From assembly GCA_041749815.1 (NCBI GenBank), contig JBGTAR010000069.1:1-17311 (forward strand): 17,311 nt of DNA, given 5' to 3'. This DNA is from JAJTZA01 sp041749815 (GTDB lineage: Bacteria > Verrucomicrobiota > Verrucomicrobiia > Chthoniobacterales > Terrimicrobiaceae). This document shows positions 8,023 through 15,458 of the stretch, piece by piece (within the stretch, counting starts at the first letter, position 1; every line of letters begins with the position of its first letter). The notes below the pieces were generated by a model. It was not told the origin of the DNA. It was given only the letters and a program-made list of their open reading frames with translations, and made no database searches. The translations under genes and the position numbers were made by a program.

Positions 8023-8856
8023 TTAAGTGGTCCTGGGATTCTGGAAGGAAAAAGGCTGGCTTTTCCGGCGGCGGGCCGAAACAAAAGCCAGGATGCCGCT
8101 CAGAAGAAGAAGTCCGGAGGTCGTTGGCTCGGGAACCAGGACAACCGTCAGAACACCATCGCTCAGGAATGTCGAGGAGTCCCATTCCAGGGATGGGCCA
8201 ATATCGGGAAGTAACCCCAGGGTGGCCGACCCAAAGCCCCCATTATGAAAGTCAAAACTGTCTCCTGCCGTGGCCACATAACCCCCAGCAAGGACGATAT
8301 CGACAGAACCCAGCACGGCCTGCGGGGCGGTTCCAAGGAGACGACCGTAATCTAACACGGAATTACCAATCTCGAAAGTGATGCCGCCGTTAAACTGGAT
8401 GATTGAGGACGTGAGTGTCACACCAAAGGTTTGCATGTTGGGCTGGGCCTGAAAAATAAAGCCTCCAAAGGATCCTCCAATCGATGAATCTCCACCAATC
8501 AGAACCGGAAGATTAAAGGTCGGAATCACACCGTGGGTGCTGACGTTGCTCATTCCGGAGGTGATGGTCAGCGTTTCAACTCCCAAGGGATCAAAAGCAA
8601 ACGGTGTTGTGAAACTCGCATTGTCGGCAATGAGCAAAGAACCGATGCTGACCGGACCCCCCGTATCCACCAAAAGGCTGTTTCCTAGTGGAGACGTTGA
8701 TATGGTGACATCCGTTCCGGCGCCAGGGACACCTCCTGTCCAGTTTGAGCCAGTGTCCCAACTTCCATCATTTCCTGGAATGTCCCAAACAGATTGCGAA
8801 AAGGCCGATCCTAGTTGGAGCGAGGTTAGAATGAGGATGCAGACAATGTTTTTCAT
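8023..8856 (-). CDS. PEP-CTERM sorting-domain surface protein
   Basis: 277 residues from the ATG at 8856, chosen because it begins a signal peptide ('MKNIVCILILTSLQLGSAFS'); an upstream in-frame ATG at 8961 would add 35 non-hydrophobic residues and overlap the preceding gene. The mature N-terminus 'GSWDTGSNWTGGVPGAGTDV' (31-50) is the W-x-x-x-x-N-W motif seen at the front of many beta-helix/PATR-like exported proteins. The C-terminus is a textbook PEP-CTERM signal: 'VPEP' at 241-244, a hydrophobic helix 246-260, then Arg-Arg-Arg 262-264. Such proteins are recognised and processed by an exosortase (EpsH/XrtA-type) and typically end up in extracellular matrix; no exosortase gene lies in this window. 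It lies 61 bases after the TIGR02597-like gene and 19 before the GH64-like gene, so is probably co-transcribed with both. The substrate of the passenger part is unknown. Confidence 0.88.
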   Translation of the reverse strand: MKNIVCILILTSLQLGSAFSQSVWDIPGNDGSWDTGSNWTGGVPGAGTDVTISTSPLGNSLLVDTGGPVSIGSLLIADNASFTTPFAFDPLGVETLTITSGMSNVSTHGVIPTFNLPVLIGGDSSIGGSFGGFIFQAQPNMQTFGVTLTSSIIQFNGGITFEIGNSVLDYGRLLGTAPQAVLGSVDIVLAGGYVATAGDSFDFHNGGFGSATLGLLPDIGPSLEWDSSTFLSDGVLTVVLVPEPTTSGLLLLSGILAFVSARRRKSQPFSFQNPRTT

Positions 8857-8917
8857 GAGGCGGGTATCTTTTGGAGTTTTAGAGAACTGAGTGACGGGAA
8901 CTGACCTGAGATTATTT

Positions 8918-9964
8918 TTATTCACCATCGAGTGTGTAGGGAAGCTCGGGGATAAAGGCATACGGGAGAGGTTGACTCGGTCCCACGTTATTGGCTGCAG
9001 CTCGTTTTAGTATTGCGATGGCAGAACCTGCAGGAACCGGAGTGCTGTTCTTGCTGCCCGCAACTTTGTATTGGAGCCACGTCGTTCCGTTCAGATAATA
9101 AGAAATCCACTTTGAGGATGCGGAATTATAGATACTCAGTGTGTCGGCGGGTGGTGTCGTGCTCCCCGGGGTGATGTTCAGAGCGGTTAAATCCCCGAGG
9201 GTCATATCCACCGGGAATCTGGAGCTTGTGTAGATGAGCGTGAACCCATTGAGCCGGGTCCAAGGAGGAGTCGTGGCCACCGTGCCAGAGATTCCGCCAA
9301 CGGCCACCGGCCTTCCGGCCCGTCGAAGAATTCCCATCGCGGCTTCGGGATAAAGGACAACGCCATTGGCATTGGCGGACGAACCATTCTTCCTCCACTG
9401 GCCCGCAGTCGTATTAAAGAAATAAGTGTCAAATTTCTTGGCGGCTTGGTTATAGATCGAAACGGTGTCAGCGGCTCCGGCTGTCGCGCCACCCTGAACA
9501 AGGGAAAGCGTAGATGCGGAATTGCCAAAGAAGGAACTCAAGGTGTCACCGGCGAATACTCGAATTAAATCCCCGGGAGCAATGGAGCGGTAGGAGGTGT
9601 TGAGGGCAAAACTGGTCGAGGTGTTATCCGTAACGTCCAAGGTGACGGAATTGTTAGAGTTGGCTGTTACCAACATGGAACGCCCGGCCTGGGGTCCTGT
9701 CATCACCAGCGCGAAATAAGGACTGCCGGCCTGAGCAAGGGCCGAAGGAGTGAAAGGCGTCCCAGAAAAGGTCAGCGCGTTTGCGCTCGCAGACAGCACA
9801 GGGCCAGCATAGCTTGAGACCGCAGGGAGAGAAATAGCGCGATAAGACAGGCTCGATCCTGCATCAAAGTGATATGTGTTCAGCCCAATCGTCTCTGGCC
9901 GTGTGACTTGCGCTTGAGAGACTCCCGCGCAGAAAAAAGAAAGAAGAAGGAGCTTTTTCATCAT
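8918..9964 (-). CDS. Exported TIGR02597-like protein with a duplicated motif
   Basis: 348 residues with a short signal peptide (Lys3-Lys4, 'LLLLSFFCAGVSQAQ', cleavage near residue 18-19). The body matches my memory of TIGR02597, an uncharacterised exported family found largely in Verrucomicrobia: it opens 'TIGLNTYHF..GSSLSYRAIS' and carries a twice-used unit 'ADT(V/L)SIYN....K(F/W)..Y(F/Y)(F/L)N.T', followed by '(A/S)A(M/I)(G/A)IL(R/K)RA', at ~166-215 and ~273-322. No catalytic motif is evident. Start: two adjacent ATGs (9964 and 9961), no Shine-Dalgarno. It is the first gene of the minus-strand trio, so its promoter should lie in 9965-10195. The function is unknown; the context with a PEP-CTERM protein and a glucanase-like protein suggests an envelope or matrix role (inference). 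Confidence 0.7.
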   Translation of the reverse strand: MMKKLLLLSFFCAGVSQAQVTRPETIGLNTYHFDAGSSLSYRAISLPAVSSYAGPVLSASANALTFSGTPFTPSALAQAGSPYFALVMTGPQAGRSMLVTANSNNSVTLDVTDNTSTSFALNTSYRSIAPGDLIRVFAGDTLSSFFGNSASTLSLVQGGATAGAADTVSIYNQAAKKFDTYFFNTTAGQWRKNGSSANANGVVLYPEAAMGILRRAGRPVAVGGISGTVATTPPWTRLNGFTLIYTSSRFPVDMTLGDLTALNITPGSTTPPADTLSIYNSASSKWISYYLNGTTWLQYKVAGSKNSTPVPAGSAIAILKRAAANNVGPSQPLPYAFIPELPYTLDGE

Positions 9965-10195
9965 TTAGTAGGTAGCCGGGGGACTGGTTGCGTAAGATTT
10001 TGAGACTTATAAACCTAGCTTGAGTATTTTTGGAGAAGATGAACGAGCGCGTCAATAAAATTGGGAAATAAATACGTATGGCCCTGCATCCGATTACGGG
10101 GCGGCCAAAAAAGAGATTCCTTTCGCAAAGGGGCTTTTGATCTGCCTAAATGCCCCGATGTGCCCCAAGTGGCTTCGCCTTCCCAATCGTTAATA
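9965..10195. promoter_or_regulatory. Divergent intergenic region between the minus-strand trio and the DUF2723 gene
   Basis: 231 bases that must hold promoters in both directions if the two units are transcribed independently. I cannot fix -35/-10 boxes with confidence; a TTGACG on the minus strand near 10050-10055 is the best -35-like match but lacks a well-spaced -10. It contains a short perfect inverted repeat at 10119-10131 (CCTTT, CGC loop, AAAGG). It also contains a 10-codon frame at 10039-10071 preceded by GGAG (10032-10035), the only good Shine-Dalgarno near a start here, which could be a leader peptide or chance. Confidence 0.35.
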
Positions 10196-13093
10196 ATGAG
10201 AACCAGACGCCCGATCAGTCCGCTCCCATTTGAGCGGGGGGACTTTGTGGCCGCAGCCGTCGTGTTTGTCCTCTCACTGGCTGTTTACTGGTGGACTGCG
10301 GCCCCCAGCGTGACACTGCTGGATTCCGGGGAGTTTCTGGTTGCGGCGCAGCATTTCGGAGTGCCCCACCCGACTGGTTACCCTCTATGGACGATGCTGG
10401 CATGGGGATTTTCGCTCCTGCCTCTTGGAAATGCCGCATGGGAGATCAACCTCTTGAGTGGCCTGCTGGGAGCCCTGGCCGTGGCACAGGGGGCGATGTT
10501 GGGGAGGAGTTTTTTGAGGTGGATGTTTCCGGAGACCTTTGCTGGGGCACGCGGTCTGGGGACGCTGTGCTCGGTGACCGCAGCCCTGCTCTTTGGGTTC
10601 AGCTTTTCGATGTGGTCCCAGGCGGTAATTGCGGAGGTCTATACGCTGCATGCACTGCTATCGGGGAGTTTCCTCGTGGCCCTCTATTGCTGGATCCGCG
10701 ACCCGGAGCGGGAAGGGCGGCTTTTCGCCGCATTTTTTTTCTTGGTGCTCTCTTTCAGCAACCATCAGCTGGCCATGGCCTTTGCTCCCCTGCCATTTCT
10801 TGCGGTGTGTGTGGTCCGTCCGAAAATCTTCTGGGATGTTTTTGTCGCGGGGTGCGTGACGGCGGGACTGTTTTATGGACTGATGGCGTGGCTGTCTGCA
10901 GATGCGCTTGTGATAAAAGCTGCGGTTCGGTTCGGGATCACGGCCGGATGTTTCTCCCTTTTTTATTACATGTGGCGGAAAGGTGCAGGAACGCGCTTCC
11001 TCCTCTGGATCCCAATTGTTGTGGCACTGGGGTTGACTCCTTACGCCTACCTCCCCTTCGCCTCATCCACCAATCCTCCCATGAATTGGAGCTATGCGAG
11101 AGAACTCTCCGGACTGTTTCATTCCTTTAATCGATCTCAGTATTCCGGGGCGCTGACGGACCAGAGCCTGCGAGTTGTCGGAAAGCTGATGGGAGTCCCT
11201 TCGAAAACAGACCTCACTCCCCCGCCCCCAAAAAACCGATTCGCTCCGGAGGAGCGCACGGCGTGGGAAACGGCAAGAGACTGGGCCGGGTTTTTTCTCA
11301 GACAACTCGCAAGGAGCTTCACTTTTGTTGGAATAGCCGCTTGGGCGTTGGCGGCCATTTCCTGCTTCCAGCGCCAGGATCGCAGGAGATGGATCTGGCT
11401 GGTCATCCTGAACGGCGCCTTCGTGCTGGCCGCCTTGCTCCAGCCTGTCCTGGACCGTGCGGAAGTGGACGTCGGGGGCTGGTGGCTGCAACTCCCTTAC
11501 CACACCTACACCAATTTTGTTTTTTCGCTCCTTTGCGCTTATGGATTTTTCCGCTTCGGTTCCGCAGTTCTACAAAAACCCCCATGGATGCGCCCGGCCT
11601 TGGGGCTAGCCATTTTTTTGCCTCTGGTACCGCTCATTCGGAATGCGGCGGAGTGCAGCCAACGCGGAAAATGGTTCGGCTGGGAATACGGTCACACGAT
11701 GCTCAAAGATTTGCCAAAGGGCAGTGTGGTGGTCGGAGGGAGTGACCCGGGGCGCTTTGTCCCCACTTACATGATCTTCGGCGAAAGCCCCCAGAGGGCG
11801 GAACACAAGCGAGATCCGGGATTTGAACGAAAGGACCTCTACATCATCACTCAGAATGCCCTGGGCGATCCCGCATACATGCGATATCTGCGCGACCAAT
11901 ACACCGAGGACCGCCCCCTTCCGAAAAATGCGTTTGAGCGGTGGCTGGGGCGTGAAGAGGCCTACCCGATCGAACCCCTCGTTCTGCCCAGCGAGGAAGA
12001 AGTCAAACAAGCCATCGCCCTGGCCTCCATGCCAGACCCTTACACGGGAAAGCCCCTCGAACCCAACCTCTCAATTCTCCCCTTCAGTGCCGTGCTCTAT
12101 TGGATTTGGCTGAATAACAAGGATTGGCATGACTTTTTCATTGAGGAAAGTTTCCCGATTTCGTGGACCTATGATTACGCCATCCCCTCAGGGTTCAGCT
12201 ACCGGTTAAGTCCCTTCAAAATTCCAGAGATTCCTGCTGATGCGGTCCAGAAGGATATGACGTTCTGGAAAGCCGAATGCGAACGCCTCCTGGCCGATCC
12301 GCTCTTCCTTGACGATCTGGACGCAAGGCGTTCTTTCGCGCGTCTGCGGTGCACGATCGGCAACATCTACTGGCACCGGCGCATGCAGCCCGAAGCCGAG
12401 CAGGCTTACGTTGAGGCCCTCTCACTGAATCCTGCGGACGGGGGTATCATTCAGTCGCTCATGTTTGCACGATGGGAACGAGGCGAATTTGAAACCCCGA
12501 TCGCAGAGATTGATCGCGCCAAGGAGTTGGACCCGAATAACAGGAACCTTGCGGTCCTTCGCACTCAGGCCGTCCAGAGGAAGGAGGTTCAAAAGAAGAT
12601 TGTCAGTCTGGAAAACCGCCTTCGTCAAAACTCCGGTGACAAAAATACCATTCAGCAAATCGTCATGCTCCACGCCGCCACCGCCAACCTCGCCAAAGCG
12701 GAATTTTTTCTCACGGCCGGCTTGAAAGTGTTCGCGAACGACCCTGCATTCCTCCGCTTTGCCGCCGCACACTATGAGTTAAACGGCCAACCTCTCAACT
12801 CGCTGGGGCCGGCTCTCCGCTTGATCGCAATTGAACCCCAAAACCCCGCCAATCATTTTATCCTTGCCCACTCCCTTTACGCGCACAACAAGCTGCCGGA
12901 GTTCTATGACGCGATGACAGAGGCCATCAAGTTAGGAGGTGTCCCCTTCCGGGACATGTTTGCTTCAGACAGATATTTTGAGCGACTACGGGAGGATCCC
13001 ACATTCGTCCGATTGCTGAAAATCCCGGGTGCAGCAAGTCCGCCGCCCCCAGCAGAAACCCAGAGGGGCTCCTCATTGAATGAGGGGAGGTGA
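10196..13093 (+). CDS. DUF2723 membrane protein (GT-C/O-mannosyltransferase-like) with C-terminal TPRs
   Basis: 965 residues from the ATG at 10196; an in-frame start at 10061 adds 45 residues with no signal or family match. Residues ~15-485 are a polytopic membrane part with about a dozen helices. The DUF2723 signature is clear: 'LLDSGEFLVAAQHFGVPHPT' (41-60) after the first helix, followed by 'GYPLW'. Asp43 and Glu46 sit where GT-C enzymes place their catalytic acidic residue. Further family marks are 'QAVIAEVYTLH' (142-152) and 'AYLPFASSTNPPMNWSYAR' (284-302). By family knowledge this fold transfers sugar from a lipid-linked donor to protein or glycan at the outer face of the inner membrane; the acceptor is unknown. 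From ~711 to ~950 there are TPR-like helices ('AEQAYVEALSLNPADG', 'EIDRAKELDPNNRN', 'LRLIAIEPQNPANHFILAH'). No Shine-Dalgarno. The stop overlaps the GTG of a decayed PEP-CTERM frame. A hairpin (13071-13085) straddles the last codons. Confidence 0.87.
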   Translation: MRTRRPISPLPFERGDFVAAAVVFVLSLAVYWWTAAPSVTLLDSGEFLVAAQHFGVPHPTGYPLWTMLAWGFSLLPLGNAAWEINLLSGLLGALAVAQGAMLGRSFLRWMFPETFAGARGLGTLCSVTAALLFGFSFSMWSQAVIAEVYTLHALLSGSFLVALYCWIRDPEREGRLFAAFFFLVLSFSNHQLAMAFAPLPFLAVCVVRPKIFWDVFVAGCVTAGLFYGLMAWLSADALVIKAAVRFGITAGCFSLFYYMWRKGAGTRFLLWIPIVVALGLTPYAYLPFASSTNPPMNWSYARELSGLFHSFNRSQYSGALTDQSLRVVGKLMGVPSKTDLTPPPPKNRFAPEERTAWETARDWAGFFLRQLARSFTFVGIAAWALAAISCFQRQDRRRWIWLVILNGAFVLAALLQPVLDRAEVDVGGWWLQLPYHTYTNFVFSLLCAYGFFRFGSAVLQKPPWMRPALGLAIFLPLVPLIRNAAECSQRGKWFGWEYGHTMLKDLPKGSVVVGGSDPGRFVPTYMIFGESPQRAEHKRDPGFERKDLYIITQNALGDPAYMRYLRDQYTEDRPLPKNAFERWLGREEAYPIEPLVLPSEEEVKQAIALASMPDPYTGKPLEPNLSILPFSAVLYWIWLNNKDWHDFFIEESFPISWTYDYAIPSGFSYRLSPFKIPEIPADAVQKDMTFWKAECERLLADPLFLDDLDARRSFARLRCTIGNIYWHRRMQPEAEQAYVEALSLNPADGGIIQSLMFARWERGEFETPIAEIDRAKELDPNNRNLAVLRTQAVQRKEVQKKIVSLENRLRQNSGDKNTIQQIVMLHAATANLAKAEFFLTAGLKVFANDPAFLRFAAAHYELNGQPLNSLGPALRLIAIEPQNPANHFILAHSLYAHNKLPEFYDAMTEAIKLGGVPFRDMFASDRYFERLREDPTFVRLLKIPGAASPPPPAETQRGSSLNEGR

Positions 13094-13304
13094 ACGAGGC
13101 CAACGGCCTGATCACGGTCTATGCCAACAGCATCGCTGGAACGTGTGGGACATCGGCGCAGGTGGCCTACAATCAATATCAATACGTCCCAGCAGTCCCG
13201 GAGCCTTCCACGTACGCGCTGGTGGTAGCGGGGTTGATGGGCTTTTGTTCATGCGTCGTGGCCGACAGCTCGCGAGGCAGAGGGTTGATCCGGAGGGCCA
13301 CTAA
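13090..13304 (+). pseudogene. Frameshifted C-terminal remnant of a PEP-CTERM gene
   Basis: Starting at the GTG overlapping the DUF2723 stop, the frame reads 'NGLITVYANSIAG' and then 'VPAVPEPSTYALVVAGLMGF', a standard PEP-CTERM signal with the PEP motif and start of the hydrophobic helix. After 'GLMGF' the expected 'LFMRRGRQ' continues only in the next frame, which runs 'LFMRRGRQLARQRVDPEGH' to the TAA at 13302-13304. One T missing from the run 'GGCTTTTGTT' would explain this. No signal peptide or passenger domain precedes it, so the 5' part was lost as well. A sequencing error could explain the frameshift but not the missing front end. Confidence 0.78.
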
Positions 13305-13336
13305 CACTGCTCTTCGAAGGCTAGTCGCTACGACTG

Positions 13337-13906
13337 AGGACTCTGATCGTTTCGGTGCTGGGTGCCTATCTGGTGTGGTCCCTGATCTGCGCGGAAATCC
13401 TATTCTCCACGGCGCGAACCCGGGACATGCCGGAACGATTCGGTCGATTGAATGGCAATGGTGTGCCGGCCAATGCGCTCTGGCTGACCAACGGTGTCAT
13501 TCAGATCCTGCTCATCAGCACGTGCTTTTCCGGCGACGCATTGGATCTCATGCTCAAGCTCACGAGCGCGGTGGCCTTGATCCCGTATTTTTTTGTGGCA
13601 GCCTACGGAGTCATTTTGACAAGACGGGGCGAAACCTACGAGGGCGATCCTGGCGCTCGAAAGAGGGACGGGGTGATTTCTGGAATCGCGCTTGTCTATA
13701 CACTGTTCATGATCTTTTCTGGCGGCATAAAGTTTATCCTTCTGGCGGCCTTACTTTACGCGATGGGAACGTTGCTTTTCATTTGGACTCGAAAGGAAAA
13801 CGGGAAGCGGATCTTTATCATGTCGGATTGGGTTATCCTTGCATTCCTTGTCGCCGGGGCCGTTGCAGGACTCGCTGGCCTCAAGACGGGATGGATTCCT
13901 TTCTGA
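13337..13906 (+). pseudogene. N-terminally truncated arginine/ornithine antiporter (ArcD-type, APC superfamily)
   Basis: From ~13337 the frame reads the C-terminal portion of an ArcD/lysine-permease-like antiporter: 'VSVLGAYLVWSLICAEILF', then 'RDMPERFGRLNGNGVPANAL', 'WLTNGVIQILL', 'ALDLMLKLTSAVALIPYFFV', 'LTRRGETYEG' and a last hydrophobic pair ending 'GLKTGWIPF'. Intact members have ~470 residues and 12 membrane helices; only ~185 residues (about five helices) are left and a TAG at 13322-13324 blocks the frame upstream. The substrate-binding helices (TM1, TM6) of the APC fold are absent, so it cannot work as an antiporter by itself. The stop looks natural. It follows the PEP-CTERM remnant by ~30 bases, so at least one deletion junction lies at about 13305-13340. 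The first usable start (GTG at 13355) has no ribosome binding site. Confidence 0.8.
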
Positions 13907-13987
13907 GCGTCAAGGGGTCAAGCCAAGTCGACCTGCGGATCACCGGTCACCTGAAGGGACGGATATGCGAAACCGAAAAATGCACGG

Positions 13988-15427
13988 CTACCTCCCCTCG
14001 ATCACTTCGACCTCAATGGGGTCGAAAGAAATCGACGCATCCATCGGCGGCAAATCGTCCCGGGTAATCATCCGTTTTCCGATCTTAGTCGAGGGGATAT
14101 CAAAGGTGGTCACGGTTCTCATAAATTTTTTACCGTCCTCCAGCCAACTCCGGGTTCCCGGCGCGCTCCATAAGTTGGGGTTTTGACTGCGAGGGTTGTT
14201 GTAGGGGATGTGGAGATAGTGTTTGGCGGAATATTGTTGGCGGAGCGTCACCCGGATCGGCTCGCCCATCACAACCGTACGCGGGAAGATCCGGAACTCG
14301 TACCGTTCCGCGTCCCGCGGCCAACTCGGGACAACCTCAACTGTCTGGCTATTCGAAACAATCCTCTCGCCCTGAAAATCCACGGCGAAGGGACCATAAG
14401 TTTTCTCGCCCGGTGTTTCCGGAGTAAATTCCAGGTCGTCTGAAAAGCTGATCTCCCGACTCCATTCGTAGGGTCGAGGAGCCTCCGGCAGCGCCTTCTC
14501 CCCCAGATCGGCGACCTTCACTCCGCTCAGGATAACGGTAAGGTGGAGGCTCTCCCCAAGCTGAACGGTGCGCGGCTGCATCCTAAGGGTCATGCACGCT
14601 CCGGACGGCCCCATCGGGCGGGGATTATTTTTTGCCGGCACCTGCGTGGCAACGTCCTTTGCATCGACCACCTCGACCTCCACCGGCTCGAAAATAATAG
14701 TTGGAGGCAGGGGCGGCAGGTCGTTCCGGGTGATCGAGAATTTTCCGGCCATGGGGGTCGGAATATCAAACGACCATGTGGTCGTTTGATACGCTTTCCC
14801 CTCGAACTGCGAGCCTGCGGAACCCGTTGATGTCCACGATCTGGGCGAGCCCTGATCTTTAATCACCTGCTCCCCGTTGGGATTTATTGTCACCCGGACC
14901 GTGTTGTATAAAGATCGGCTCTGCATATCCACGAGTGGCTTGCCCGTGTATCGCTGCCGAAGCGTGATCCTGATCGGCTCTCCCTTGACCACCATTCGCG
15001 GAAAAGCCTGAAACTGATATCCTTCCTCCCCCCGGCCCCAGCCCGGCTCAGCCTCGACCAGCACGACCCCGGACCGAAGCAACTCCCCCTGAAACATAAA
15101 TTCAAATGGTCCGATATTTTTGACCCCCGGCGTCTTGGGCTCATAGCCAATATTCCCGCGCAGCAAAACCTTCCGCATGGCGTCAAGCCCGTCCAAAGAC
15201 GTTTTTGTGAGATTCGAGACCTTCAGCCCGGAGATGGTCAGCTCAATCTGGGTGTTGCCATCTACCTGGACGGCCGGTCTGCTTGCCCTGGCCTCGAGTC
15301 GATACTGTCCTTCCTGCGCCTGACTGGAAAACTCAAGCAAAACCAAAATGGCGGACAGGCCGGCAAATCTTATGAACCTCTGCGCGCGCAAACTTGGAAT
15401 CGCGCGAACCGGGGCAGTTGAAAGCAT
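13988..15427 (-). CDS. Exported BatD-like protein made of two tandem copies
   Basis: 479 residues with an N-terminal signal sequence (basic 9-20, hydrophobic 21-33, probable cleavage near 'SSQAQ' 34-38). The mature part is a clear internal duplication of ~235 residues (about 41-255 and 279-476). Paired motifs: 'EPKTPGVKNIGPFEFMFQGE' with 'TPETPGEKTYGPFAVDFQGE'; 'FPRMVVKGEPIRITLRQRY' with 'FPRTVVMGEPIRVTLRQQY'; 'ITRNDLPP' with 'ITRDDLPP'; 'FEPVEVEVVD' with 'FDPIEVEVIE'. Each copy resembles the beta-sandwich of BatD (aerotolerance) proteins, with the 'V.....QV.G...L...I.G' opening strand and 'GPF......GE...S....V.V' closing strand. Unlike BatD, no C-terminal membrane helix is present and no BatA/BatB von Willebrand genes are nearby. 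Probably a periplasmic or surface binding protein (inference). It is second in a pair, 31 bases after the choloylglycine-hydrolase-family gene; GAGG eight bases before the ATG is a fair Shine-Dalgarno. Confidence 0.75.
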   Translation of the reverse strand: MLSTAPVRAIPSLRAQRFIRFAGLSAILVLLEFSSQAQEGQYRLEARASRPAVQVDGNTQIELTISGLKVSNLTKTSLDGLDAMRKVLLRGNIGYEPKTPGVKNIGPFEFMFQGELLRSGVVLVEAEPGWGRGEEGYQFQAFPRMVVKGEPIRITLRQRYTGKPLVDMQSRSLYNTVRVTINPNGEQVIKDQGSPRSWTSTGSAGSQFEGKAYQTTTWSFDIPTPMAGKFSITRNDLPPLPPTIIFEPVEVEVVDAKDVATQVPAKNNPRPMGPSGACMTLRMQPRTVQLGESLHLTVILSGVKVADLGEKALPEAPRPYEWSREISFSDDLEFTPETPGEKTYGPFAVDFQGERIVSNSQTVEVVPSWPRDAERYEFRIFPRTVVMGEPIRVTLRQQYSAKHYLHIPYNNPRSQNPNLWSAPGTRSWLEDGKKFMRTVTTFDIPSTKIGKRMITRDDLPPMDASISFDPIEVEVIEGR

Positions 15428-15458
15428 GGCAAGGGCCTCAGACCCCGGGCTGCACCGC

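Noticed and set aside
10291..11130. 279-codon plus-strand frame inside the DUF2723 gene
   Set aside because: Alternative frame of a strongly conserved membrane protein; its composition is Gly/Cys/Trp-rich and has no family features.
13071..13085. Hairpin CCTCAT-TGA-ATGAGG as an intrinsic terminator of the DUF2723 gene
   Set aside because: The stem lies within the coding region, is short and is followed by GGGGAGG rather than a T-run.
13090..14067. A single 325-residue protein starting with the PEP-CTERM tail
   Set aside because: After the PEP motif the frame loses all family features and runs out of frame through the ArcD remnant and antisense to the BatD-like gene; only the first ~55 codons are meaningful.
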